Shown piece by piece: positions 44,765-54,703 of a DNA stretch of 64,000 nt (position 1 is its first letter; each line of letters begins with the position of its first letter). Location: assembly GCA_903859155.1 (NCBI GenBank), contig CAIOLO010000127.1, positions 99,570 through 163,569 of the forward strand. The letters run 5' to 3'. Both the position numbers and the translations under genes were made by a program. This DNA comes from an uncultured beta proteobacterium. GTDB taxonomy: Bacteria > Pseudomonadota > Gammaproteobacteria > Burkholderiales > SG8-39. The notes below the pieces were generated by a model. The model was given only the letters and a program-made list of their open reading frames with translations. It ran no database searches and was not told where the DNA came from.

Positions 44765-45094
44765 GTTGACTCCCAGCGTCGTTATGTGCGCTGCAACTTC
44801 TGTCGCGTAACGTTGATTGAAAATTGTAACCGGCAAGCCTAGATTTGCCCTATGACGACCCTTCACCATTTAACCCGGATCATGGCCTATTTCGCCGTGC
44901 CGATGATATAAACCAAGACCATTCGCCAATTTATAAGCGCCTCGTCGTCATGTTGCGTGATGACCTCGGAATATGCCTGGCTAGCGAATATCACTCACTG
45001 GCACATTGACTGTTGCATAACTGTGCGCCCCCAAGGGCCTCGCGCGATAAAGCGGCTCAGATCCGTGTCGCGCTCGTCTCCCCAATATTTTGTC
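44765..45094 (-). other. Intergenic stretch between two Bug genes
   Basis: No gene was recognised in these 330 bp. A promoter for the downstream Bug gene is likely here, but I could not pick out convincing -35/-10 boxes. Confidence 0.4.
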
Positions 45095-46063
45095 CTACTC
45101 CGCTTTTATGTTTCCGTCCTTGATGACCTTGGCGTAGCGCGCCGTTTCTACCCGCAAATAGGCAGAAAAATCCTCAGGCGAGTTGCCAACCGGCACGATA
45201 CCCATTGAACTTAGCCGCTCGCGATTTTCCGCCGCGTGCATGGCGCGTGCGGTCTCTGACTGGACACGGCCGATAATCTCGCGAGGAGTGGCGGCGGGTG
45301 CAAACATGCCTGTCCAGAAGATCATCTCAAATCCGGGCAGGCCGGATTCCGAAACAGTGGGGACCTCGGGCAGGTAAGGTACGCGCTGCAGCGAAGTAAC
45401 CGCGATGGCCTTGATCTTTCCTGCCTTAATCTGGGGAATGACCGCAGGAGGATCCATGAACACGAACTGGATATCTCCGGCTATCAGTCCGGTCACCGAC
45501 GGTACGCTGCCGTTGTAAGGAATGCGATTCACACGTATGCCGGTCAATTGGCTAAATGACTCCACGGCGACATGAAAGGTGACCGTTGGAGTACCGTAAT
45601 TCAATTGTCCCGGCCGAGCCTTTGCAAGCGAAATCAGTTCGGCGATCGAATTGGCCTGCACCGAAGGATGGACAGCAATGATGAGCGCAAGACTCCCCAT
45701 TAAAGTCACCGGTGCCAGGTCGCGCACCGGATCGTAGGGCAGCTTTGGATAAAGGGCTGGATTAACCGTATAAGTGCTGGAAGCGCCAATCAATAGTGTG
45801 TGTCCATCGGGCGCCGCCTTTGCCACGATTTCCGCGCCAATGATGGTGTTCGCACCGGGGCGGTTTTCGACCACCACAGGTTGGCCCCATGCCTGGCTCA
45901 TGCGCTGCGCCGCGATACGCGCCATTATGTCGTTGCTTGCGCCAGGGGGGAAGGGAACCACCAGATGTATCTGCTTAGATGGGTAAGCAGGAGTAACCAC
46001 TTGCGCCATCACTGCTTGAGTGGCAAACAAAACTGCAAATAGGCTACAAATGCGGAAAACCAC
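45095..46063 (-). CDS. Bug/TctC-family periplasmic binding protein
   Basis: The product is about 322 residues. I chose GTG at 46063 because AGGAGG lies 8 bases upstream; the frame is open further to 46126. The signal peptide ends ATQAVMA-QVVT. It has YPSKQIHLVVPFPPGASND, ENRPGANTIIGAEIVAKAAP and DGHTLLIGASS. The helix GTPTVTFHVAVESFSQL replaces the common GxGxxHL motif. IPYNGS replaces VPYKGS, losing the conserved Lys, which may change ligand choice. Confidence 0.92.
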   Translation of the reverse strand: MVFRICSLFAVLFATQAVMAQVVTPAYPSKQIHLVVPFPPGASNDIMARIAAQRMSQAWGQPVVVENRPGANTIIGAEIVAKAAPDGHTLLIGASSTYTVNPALYPKLPYDPVRDLAPVTLMGSLALIIAVHPSVQANSIAELISLAKARPGQLNYGTPTVTFHVAVESFSQLTGIRVNRIPYNGSVPSVTGLIAGDIQFVFMDPPAVIPQIKAGKIKAIAVTSLQRVPYLPEVPTVSESGLPGFEMIFWTGMFAPAATPREIIGRVQSETARAMHAAENRERLSSMGIVPVGNSPEDFSAYLRVETARYAKVIKDGNIKAE

Positions 46064-46243
46064 GGTGAACACCTCCTGACTGTCGATGCACAACGCTCCC
46101 CGGTCCCAGCCAGACCCGAATAGCAAGCCCGAACACGCTTTCCATACTTATCGACCTGCGTGCTGAGCATCCCAAACGAGAGCAACACAGCCCTCCTCCG
46201 GAGAAAGGCGGCTCATTGTGCGGCTCGCTGCCTCCGGTTCGCT

Positions 46244-46257
46244 TTGACCTAGATCAA
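46244..46257 (+). promoter_or_regulatory. Near-consensus FNR box
   Basis: TTGAC-CTAG-ATCAA differs from TTGAT-N4-ATCAA at one position. It lies about 98 bases before the ATG of the broken receiver gene (46349). A -10 box at class II spacing is poor. Confidence 0.45.
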
Positions 46258-46348
46258 GTTGCCTGGCTGTTGGTGCAGAACTGAATTGACTATCCATTAC
46301 CAATGCTCACTGTGGAACTCCTTCTAAAACGCAATGACGGGTTCGGCA

Positions 46349-46470
46349 ATGAAAGACCTGATTGTTGATGACGAGGCGGTGAATGTCGGCGTGCTGACCA
46401 ATGCCCTCAAGGGCGGCTACCGGCGAGATTTGCACGGCTCTAAGCGGCGAAGATGCCCTCGGGGTCGGTT
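46349..46470 (+). pseudogene. Response regulator receiver remnant
   Basis: MKDLIVDDEAVNVGVLTNAL then KGGYR matches the first strand and helix of receivers such as the RpfG-like group (VDDE acidic pair). A frame change then occurs, and GEDALGV, the next expected landmark, appears in another frame. Nothing of the phospho-acceptor half remains. Confidence 0.55.
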
Positions 46471-46578
46471 GGGATCGGCGGGGCAGCCACGGCGAAACAT
46501 CGTATATTGAGACAGGGATAGCCCGGAAGACCGCGTCGCTGCTTGATCTACGTGCATTGCGGCTGGGGCCATGTGTCG

Positions 46579-46764
46579 TCAGCAGAACTTTTCTACCGGA
46601 ATGAAAACGAGAAAGATCGTTGAAATGATGGTTATAGCCGTGATAAATCGAACGAATATAACCGCCGCGGCAAGCGGCAGTAAAGCAAACGGCCCCCAGA
46701 TCGGCGCCGTGATCAGCAGGAAAAGCAAGATCAGGAATTTGCGCACTTGAAGTCCCTGTGTCAT
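46579..46764 (-). CDS. Small hydrophobic protein, unknown
   Basis: The 61-codon frame MTQGLQVRKFLILLFLLITA and onward could span the membrane twice (about residues 9-29 and 32-54), with a positively charged N-terminus. No homologous family was recognised. It lies alone between debris, so it may be a real small membrane protein or part of an eroded gene. Confidence 0.35.
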   Translation of the reverse strand: MTQGLQVRKFLILLFLLITAPIWGPFALLPLAAAVIFVRFITAITIISTIFLVFIPVEKFC

Positions 46765-47338
46765 ATCCGATCAGGACCGAGCTGTTCCCTGGAATCGCTT
46801 GACGAGCTGCCACGGCGTGGCGGTGTCCTGATGACACAGTCTAGTTTGTGCGAGGACTGTGACACGTTGCGCAACACTCAGCCATCGATGGCACCCCACA
46901 CCTCGATCAACTGCTCGTCAAGCCGTCAACAATCGCAACGGTGGAACATTTTGCTGCCCTAAGAATTCACGATTCGCCGACTTCGTCATCAACCGTATTT
47001 TCAACGCGAAAGCAGCGTCTATTCCCATGGCCAAAGAAGAAACTTTGGCTGAAGACAAGCAATGGAATCAGCAGATCGAGTTGGAACTTGTTCCGCATCC
47101 GAAACTTCCGCATCCCAAGGCGATTGAGGCGGATTACGGCATGTCAGGTGGCGTGTTGAGGGTGCTTACACGCGCTGCAGTGGCGGGGTACGCACTCGGT
47201 CGATGGAGTGTGGATTGTTCGCCCAAGCACTCCCTTGACTCCAGTCGGCACCATCTTTGGTTGCGCAATCCACGAGTGCTCGAAGGTGTCCATAGCGCAA
47301 CTCTCGCGCCGGGTTACCCAAAAAAGTGACCGGCAAAA
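46765..47338 (+). other. Gene-poor stretch before brxA
   Basis: An in-frame opening at 47027-47329 (MAKEETLAEDKQWNQQIELE, then a tail with no pattern) is unrecognised and its codon choice is unconvincing. No WYL-type BrxR regulator, which often precedes brxA, is visible. Confidence 0.4.
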
Positions 47339-47935
47339 ATGTCCGTCTATAACGCCGAAATTTCGGCCGGCTCGTTGATGATTCCGGAAAGTCGCCGGAT
47401 AGCCAAACTGCTCCTTGCGCACCCGACCAAGGAGCAGTGGTTCGAGGCGCTCAAGCTCGACAATGTTCTGCAAAAGAAATCTCCGGCAACGGCCAGGCGC
47501 CAGGCACGATTGATCCGCAATCGTCTCGATACGCTCAACGACACAGCCTGGGCGCTGATCGCAGACGGCGCCCAGGAAGTGACCACGCAATTGCTTATGG
47601 CGGCCTGCATCAAGCACAGTCGTATCCTTGCCGACTTCATGCGTGATGTCTATGCCGGGCACCTGCGCCGGCTTGAGCAGCATCTGTCGCCGAGCAAAGA
47701 CTGGGAGACGTTTCTGGCCGAGTGCGCTCAACGTGATCCCGATGTCGCAAACTTCAGCGTTACGACCAAAGCCAAGATGCTTCAGGTCGTACTGCGCGTG
47801 CTCGCCGAAGCCAAATACCTCGACTCGACCAGGACCGTTCGCCTTACGCCGCCTCACCTGCATCCTGCTGTTGTTCGCTTCCTCAAGCAGAATGACGAAC
47901 TCGCAGTGCTCTCCACCATGGAAATATCGCGATGA
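47339..47935 (+). CDS. brxA: BREX protein BrxA (DUF1819)
   Basis: The 198-residue protein matches BrxA in length and layout: YNAEISAGSLMIPESRRIAK at the start, ARRQARLIRNRLDTL, LLMAACIKHSRILADFMRDV, and VLAEAKYLDS near the end. BrxA is a small DNA-binding component of the BREX phage-defence system. Its stop overlaps the brxB start by 4 bases (47932-47935), as in intact BREX operons. The remaining BREX genes (brxC, pglX, pglZ, brxL) are absent from the window, so defence function is unlikely here. Confidence 0.85.
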   Translation: MSVYNAEISAGSLMIPESRRIAKLLLAHPTKEQWFEALKLDNVLQKKSPATARRQARLIRNRLDTLNDTAWALIADGAQEVTTQLLMAACIKHSRILADFMRDVYAGHLRRLEQHLSPSKDWETFLAECAQRDPDVANFSVTTKAKMLQVVLRVLAEAKYLDSTRTVRLTPPHLHPAVVRFLKQNDELAVLSTMEISR

Positions 47936-48465
47936 GCCTCACTTTCAATGAGCGCCTGAATCGGATCCTGCCGAAGCTGACCTCGCCCGACCTCCTGAAC
48001 AGTCAGGGCCTCGGCAATGAAATCGGCTTCTGGATTTTTGACTATCCGCCCGAGGAAGAGATGCCCATGCGCGCCTTCCTTCACGATGTTGTGATGCCCG
48101 CGCTCGGCAAGCACCAGCCGGTTATCCGGGCGACTGCGGTCAATCTGTTTGACGTGGTGATCGGGTTGCTTGAGGAACGCAAGCTCCTCGATAAGGTCAT
48201 CGAAATGCAGCGCGCACAGGGCGATGGAAAGATGCTTGAATCTCTGCGACCCGTTCTCAAGGAAGACAAGCTCGCTGAACGCCTGGTCGCTAAATACAAC
48301 ATTGCCGAGATCGACGTCCTGTTGCTGTGGAACGTTGGTGCCGTCTTTCCCATGCTTCGAACCCACACGCTGCTCTCGGCGCTTCATCCGCACATGAAGG
48401 ACACGCCGTTGGTGATGTTCTACCCCGGCAAGTACGACGGCTACCCGCCAGAACCTGAGTGTTGA
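47932..48465 (+). CDS. brxB: BREX protein BrxB (DUF1788), 3'-truncated by a fusion
   Basis: The 177-codon frame matches BrxB: LTFNERLNRILPKLTSPDLL, GNEIGFWIFDYPPEEEMPMR, LLLWNVGAVFPMLRTHTLLS and PLVMFYPGKYDG. The family normally continues about 20 residues (a LRLF...YYRAF-type end). Instead, after KYDG the sequence is the antisense of the helicase fragment at 48450-48859, giving the chance ending YPPEPEC. So the gene was cut by a deletion that removed brxC and everything beyond it. Translation may persist, but a functional complex is improbable. Confidence 0.85.
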   Translation: MSLTFNERLNRILPKLTSPDLLNSQGLGNEIGFWIFDYPPEEEMPMRAFLHDVVMPALGKHQPVIRATAVNLFDVVIGLLEERKLLDKVIEMQRAQGDGKMLESLRPVLKEDKLAERLVAKYNIAEIDVLLLWNVGAVFPMLRTHTLLSALHPHMKDTPLVMFYPGKYDGYPPEPEC

Positions 48466-48859
48466 ACCAGTCGTTTCCAAGCTTCTCCGGCGCTATCAGA
48501 AGAATATCCACTTCGTTCTGGCGAAGCTTGGCTTCAACTTTAGCCCAATCGCCCTGGTTGTCAGAATTAATCGTGGCGGCGCGAACCCCCGTTCGCTCTC
48601 CCGCAGCGATCTGATTTCGCATTAGCGCCAGCAGCGGCGATATCAACAGCGCTGGGCCGTCGCCTGCTTCGCGCAGTAGTTTGGTCGCGATGAAATAAAC
48701 GAAGCTTTTTCCCCAGCCGGTTTTTTGCACCACCAGCAAGCGACCTCGGCCTTCCACGATGTGGCGAATGGCGTCTTCTTGGCCTTCGCGAAATGTTGCA
48801 TCGGCACGACCTGATCCGATTCGGAGCAACTCCAGCGCACGTTGTGGGTTGTAGGTCAT
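48450..48859 (-). pseudogene. RecQ-like DNA helicase, N-terminal fragment
   Basis: From ATG 48859 (GAGGGAG upstream) the frame reads RALELLRIGSGRADATFREG then QEDAIRHIVEG, motif I QKTGWGKSFVYF (P-loop Lys), ALLISPLLALMRNQIAAGER (motif Ia) and ILLIAPEKLGND. It breaks near NDWFNTQVL, before the DEAH box, where it meets the 3' end of brxB; further codons are antisense to brxB. It is truncated, and helicase activity is not possible. Confidence 0.8.
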
Positions 48860-48928
48860 ATCATTGCTCCCTCTTGCTCTTGTCGGGAGAGCCATAGCAC
48901 ATTCCAGATATAGCGTTCTCGGACATGA

Positions 48929-48996
48929 CGGAAAGTGGCATTGGCGTGACCTGCACCAATTCGAAGCAGTTTCAATTCGCGGGCCCTTTGGACAGT
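48929..48996 (-). pseudogene. Second partial copy of the helicase N-terminus
   Basis: The minus strand contains QRARELKLLRIGAGHANATF, closely parallel to the helicase start QRALELLRIGSGRADATF 100 bases downstream. Similarity ends right after TFR. It is a duplicated scrap of the helicase 5' end or of a related gene. Confidence 0.55.
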
Positions 48997-49170
48997 GCTG
49001 GTAGGACTTGGCTATAGCCCCCTCTAACAGACCCAAATAAGTCAACCTACAGGACCTGCCTGCCCCATTGTGGAACAAATTATGTGCCCAGTCGTCTCTT
49101 GTCCCTCACGCCGATTAAAAGTGTCAGGATAACCGATTGCTGTTAAATCAAAAAGCGTAGAAAAACTTGG

Positions 49171-49473
49171 TTATTTAGATTTGCGCCTGACTATGCAAAT
49201 CTTTCCAATGACAATCTTATCCCCCCGCCTCCACTGCAACTCCCACAACAGCGGCACATCCTCCGAGAAGTCGAAAAGCGTGAATCCTGACGGAAGATCG
49301 TCGTCCAGGATTGCTGCAACGATGTCGGGTGCGAGACTGGTCAGTTTCACCATCCGACGGATGTGGCGCTCGTCAATTTTCTTGCGCTCGCCAATGTCCC
49401 GGAGCGACTTGACCTCGCCAGACTCCAGCATGGCGAGCCAGCGTCCGTTGTAAGTCGTATGGCTGCCATTCAA
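49171..49473 (-). pseudogene. Serine-recombinase-type C-terminal fragment
   Basis: The frame reads GRWLAMLESGEVKSLRDIGE, KKIDERHIRRMVKLTSLAPD, then IVAAILDDDLPSGFTL. This matches the helix-turn-helix-containing C-terminal segment of large serine recombinases (typically SGE..S...IA...GV...YVSR....LAPDIVEAILxG). There is no catalytic domain upstream; the frame opens with TTG at 49473 and is closed by a stop 42 bases before that. Likely the last piece of an integrase or resolvase. Confidence 0.5.
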
Positions 49474-49675
49474 CGAACCCGCCTTGACCTTCTGGTGCGG
49501 GTCGAAAGCGCCATCTTAATTTTCTCGGGACCAGGCACCCAAAACGGAAACGCCGACCACCTTCAAGTGAGATCGCCATTAGCGGCTGCGGCCGAGTACG
49601 CGCTGGCTCGGACGCCATGAACTGGACCTCGGTCAGATGTTCCCAATCAATAACATTGCGAGCGATCCACCGCAA

Positions 49676-50169
<494 letters not shown>

Positions 50170-50220
50170 GGGGGCGCGTATTCTAGCAAAACCGCAGCAC
50201 TTCAGGCTTGCGGCTCAGCA

Positions 50221-51174
50221 TCAAGGTATCGTCACGACGATTTTCCCCCGAGCGTGTCCGGTTTCGCTGGCGAGGTAGGCGGCGGGCATCTCGGCATAGG
50301 GAAATTTCTGCACGATCTGCGCCTTGAGAATGCCCTTTGCCGCCAGTTCCAGTTGTTTGGCCATGCGCTCGCCGGTGCAACGCACATTGGCCAGTTCCGA
50401 GCGCACATCCTCGCGCGGCGGCTTGGGGTCGACGGGTGTCGCATTGATGCGCACCTGCAGTCCGCCGGCTTTCAGCGCGGCGAACGCGCGCTTGTGCGCC
50501 TCACCCCCGACGGTGTCGAACACTACGTCACAGGGCGCGGCCACCTGCACAAAATCCTCTTTGCTGTAGTCGATGACGCGATGCGCACCGAGCGATTTGA
50601 CGTAGTCGACATTGTTTGGTCCGCAGGTGGCAAATACCTCCGCGCCCAAGTGACGCGCAAGTTGCACGGCCATACCGCCCACGCCGCCGGCGCCCGCCTG
50701 GACAAGAATGCGCATGCCCGGCCCGAGCTTGGCCATCTCCACCAGAGGAATCCAGGCGCTGGTCCCGGCCACGCCAAAAGCCACCGCTTCTTCGTCGGTG
50801 ACGCCGTCGGGAATCTTCGCGGCGAAGTCCGCCGGCACGCATGCATAGGGCGCATGCGCGCCCTGAAAACCGCGCGGTTGGTCGGACACCGCCAGCACGC
50901 GGTCGCCGGGTTTGAATTCCGGCACACCGCTCTCCACCACCACACCGGCGCAGTCGCGGCCCAGCGTTGCCGGGAATTTGAGCTCGTACATGCGGCGATG
51001 CCCGCCGTCGCGGATCTTCCAGTCCACCGGGTTGATCCCCAGCGAGGTGACCTTGACCAGCAGCGAACCCGCATCTGCCGATGGCACCGGCACGTCCTCG
51101 AGGAGGAATTTGTCGGCCTTGCCGTAATCGTGAATGCGCCAGGCGCGCATGGTGGCGGGTTTGTTCATTGCCAT
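50221..51174 (-). CDS. Zinc-independent MDR-family alcohol dehydrogenase/quinone oxidoreductase
   Basis: The product is 317 residues. It has RAWRIHDYGKADKFLLEDVP at the start, the substrate-loop GRDCAGVVVESG, Rossmann motif VQAGAGGVGGMAVQLARHLG (about 150-169) and SLGAHRVIDYSKEDF for NADPH preference. The structural-zinc Cys cluster of classical ADHs is absent, as in QOR-like members. It reduces quinones, enones or similar carbonyls with NAD(P)H. It follows serS by 33 bp on the same strand and may be read through from it. Confidence 0.9.
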   Translation of the reverse strand: MAMNKPATMRAWRIHDYGKADKFLLEDVPVPSADAGSLLVKVTSLGINPVDWKIRDGGHRRMYELKFPATLGRDCAGVVVESGVPEFKPGDRVLAVSDQPRGFQGAHAPYACVPADFAAKIPDGVTDEEAVAFGVAGTSAWIPLVEMAKLGPGMRILVQAGAGGVGGMAVQLARHLGAEVFATCGPNNVDYVKSLGAHRVIDYSKEDFVQVAAPCDVVFDTVGGEAHKRAFAALKAGGLQVRINATPVDPKPPREDVRSELANVRCTGERMAKQLELAAKGILKAQIVQKFPYAEMPAAYLASETGHARGKIVVTIP

Positions 51175-51207
51175 TCCTTTAAAAATTTGTCGAACCTTGC
51201 GACCTTG

Positions 51208-52509
<1,302 letters not shown>

Positions 52510-52594
52510 TTATAACTTTTTATTTTTATTACTATTATCTGCGTATTCATTTAGACTATTTCAATCCCATATTGTATCTAATAATTGCGAAAGG

Positions 52595-53902
52595 CTATTT
52601 GCCGCGCGCCTTGCGGTCGAGCTCGCGCAGGCGCGCGAGCTTCTCGCCGATGCGTGCCTCGAGCCCCCGGTCGGTCGGCTGGTACCAGCGCGGCCTGGCC
52701 ATGCCCTCGGGCAGGTAATTCTCCCCTGCCGCATAAGCGTCCGGCTCATCATGCGCATAACGATACTCTTTGCCGAAACCCAGGTCCTTCATCAGCTTGG
52801 TCGGCGCATTGCGCAGATGCGGCGGCACCGGCCGTGAGTCGTCGCGGCCGATGAAGGCGCGCGCCTGATTATAGGCGACGTAGGCGGCATTCGATTTGGC
52901 TGCGCAGGCCAGGTAGAGCACGCATTCGGCCAGCGCCAGTTCGCCTTCAGGGCTCCCCAGGCGCTCGTAGGTCTCGCAGGCGTCCAGGGCCAGGCGCAAT
53001 GCGCGCGGGTCCGCCAGCCCGATATCCTCGCTCGCCATACGCACCATGCGCCGGCCCATGTACAACGGATCGGCGCCGCCATCGAGCATGCGCACCAGCC
53101 AGTAGAGCGCCGCGTCCGGATCGGAACCGCGCACCGATTTATGCAGCGCTGAAATCTGGTCGTAGAACGCATCGCCGCCATTGTCAAAGCGGCGCAGATT
53201 GCGCGCCACCGCATTCTGCACGAACGCGCCGTCCAGTCTGGCAAGGCCGGCGCCCGCCGCCGCGGTTTGCAGGATCTCGAGCAAGTTCAACAACCGCCTC
53301 GCATCACCGTCGGCGAGCCCGACGACGCTCGCCCTGGCCTGCGCATCGAGTTCAAGGCCGGCGAGCGCGGTGCGCAGGGTGCGATCGAGCAGTTGGCCCA
53401 ACTCATCCGCCGACAGGCTCTGCAGCACATACACCGCCGAACGCGACAACAGCGCGCCGTTCACCTCGAAGGACGGATTCTCGGTGGTGGCCCCGATGAA
53501 GGTAAACAGCCCCTGCTCGACAAAGGGCAGGAAAGCGTCCTGCTGCGCCTTGTTGAAACGGTGCACCTCGTCGACAAAAAGAATGGTCCGGCGGCCGCGC
53601 GCGGCGCTCGCCTGGGCCTGCTCCACTGCGACCCTGATGTCCTTGACGCCGGAGAACACCGCCGAGAGCGCGATGAATTCGGCGTCAAACGAAGTGGCCA
53701 TCAGCCGGGCAAGCGTGGTTTTGCCGACACCGGGCGGGCCCCACAGGATCATCGAATGCGGTTTGCCCGAATCGAAAGCGAGGCGCAGCGGCTTGCCGGG
53801 CCCGAGCAGCTGCGACTGCCCGATGACCTCGTCGAGAGTCATCGGCCGCACCGCTTCGGCCAGCGGGGCGCCACTGTTCGGCACAGGGAAAAGGTCGCTC
53901 AC
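52595..53902 (-). CDS. rarA: Replication-associated recombination protein A (RarA/MgsA)
   Basis: This 435-residue AAA+ ATPase has N-terminal RPMTLDEVIGQSQLLGPGKP, Walker A WGPPGVGKTTLARL (about 55-62), Walker B ILFVDEVHRFNKAQQD, sensor 1 IGATTENPSFEVN, and the RarA-specific C-terminal tetramerisation region (DPDAALYWLVRMLDGG, IGRDDSRPVPPHLRNAP). It acts at stalled forks and loads at ssDNA-dsDNA junctions. It starts 21 bp after the lolA stop, in an ftsK-lolA-rarA-serS order. Confidence 0.97.
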   Translation of the reverse strand: MSDLFPVPNSGAPLAEAVRPMTLDEVIGQSQLLGPGKPLRLAFDSGKPHSMILWGPPGVGKTTLARLMATSFDAEFIALSAVFSGVKDIRVAVEQAQASAARGRRTILFVDEVHRFNKAQQDAFLPFVEQGLFTFIGATTENPSFEVNGALLSRSAVYVLQSLSADELGQLLDRTLRTALAGLELDAQARASVVGLADGDARRLLNLLEILQTAAAGAGLARLDGAFVQNAVARNLRRFDNGGDAFYDQISALHKSVRGSDPDAALYWLVRMLDGGADPLYMGRRMVRMASEDIGLADPRALRLALDACETYERLGSPEGELALAECVLYLACAAKSNAAYVAYNQARAFIGRDDSRPVPPHLRNAPTKLMKDLGFGKEYRYAHDEPDAYAAGENYLPEGMARPRWYQPTDRGLEARIGEKLARLRELDRKARGK

Positions 53903-53923
53903 CCTTGAAGCTCTTGTCGCCGC

Positions 53924-54592
53924 TTACTTCGCGGCGGGTTTGGGCGTATCGCCGATCACATCCGCGCCCTTGGGCGGGACAAAGCGGAACAGCCCCGGAT
54001 CGAGTCCGGGATTGCGCTCGAACGAGGTCAGGCGCAGCACGGTTTTCTGGCCGAAGCTGTCGGACAGTTCCATGACATCCAGTCCCGAGAAGCCAAAGCC
54101 AAGGAGCACGCGCTCGAAGCCCCCTTCCTTGTCCTTCGGCACCGCCTCCAGCCACTCGAGCCCCTCGCGGGAGCCCTGGTCGGTGAGCTGGAATGCCCGC
54201 ATGGCTTCGTTGTTGCCCGCCAGCAGCGCAGCCGGCGTGGAGGTCATCACCTGGCTGATGCGCTTGACTGTCACCTGCTGCAGTTCCGGGTCATAGACCC
54301 AGACGCGCGTGCCGTCGCCGACGATCAACTGCTCGAACGGCTTTTCATAAGCCCAGCGGAATTTCCCCGGCCTGGAGAATGCCAGCGTGCCTTTGGATTC
54401 CTGCACCAGCTTGCCGCTGCGATCGAACACCTTCTGTTCGAACACGGCGCGCGCCGATTGCGTCGCGCCGATAAACTGGGCAAAACGCTCGGTGCTGGCT
54501 GCCGTGGCGGCCGGTGAAAAAAACATCTGGATCGCCCAGACCAGCACGGTACCCAGCAGGCGGCCGGCACCGCGGTTTGTGAATGAAATCAT
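53924..54592 (-). CDS. lolA: Outer-membrane lipoprotein carrier LolA
   Basis: The product is 222 residues from ATG 54592 (MISFTNRGAG); an upstream opening at 54685 is not needed. The signal peptide is followed by ASTERFAQFIGATQSARAVF. LolA landmarks are GKLVQESKGTLAFSRPGKFR (the cavity Arg region), VGDGTRVWVYDPELQQVTVK and SFERNPGLDPGLFRFVPPKG. LolA ferries lipoproteins through the periplasm to LolB. It is flanked by ftsK upstream and rarA downstream. Confidence 0.96.
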   Translation of the reverse strand: MISFTNRGAGRLLGTVLVWAIQMFFSPAATAASTERFAQFIGATQSARAVFEQKVFDRSGKLVQESKGTLAFSRPGKFRWAYEKPFEQLIVGDGTRVWVYDPELQQVTVKRISQVMTSTPAALLAGNNEAMRAFQLTDQGSREGLEWLEAVPKDKEGGFERVLLGFGFSGLDVMELSDSFGQKTVLRLTSFERNPGLDPGLFRFVPPKGADVIGDTPKPAAK

Positions 54593-54703
54593 GCGCTGAT
54601 TATAGTCCCCGCACACCGGCGCCCCGCCGCGCACGGATTGCACTCGCAAGGGCGTTCGTGGATGGGACTCGGCAAGCGCAGGCAACCCTGTGCCATCCTG
54701 CCG

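Larger units (their letters stand above)
46064..46578 (+). other. Gene-poor stretch with FNR-type box and a regulator remnant
   Basis: It contains the palindrome at 46244-46257 and the receiver remnant at 46349-46470. The remainder shows no recognisable gene. Confidence 0.4.

Noticed and set aside
47027..47329. A 100-codon plus-strand frame before brxA
   Set aside because: No family or clear ribosome-binding site, and the second half has no protein-like pattern; recorded only as part of the gene-poor stretch.
47144..47863. A 239-codon minus-strand frame
   Set aside because: It is antisense to brxA, whose plus-strand product is recognisable over its whole length.
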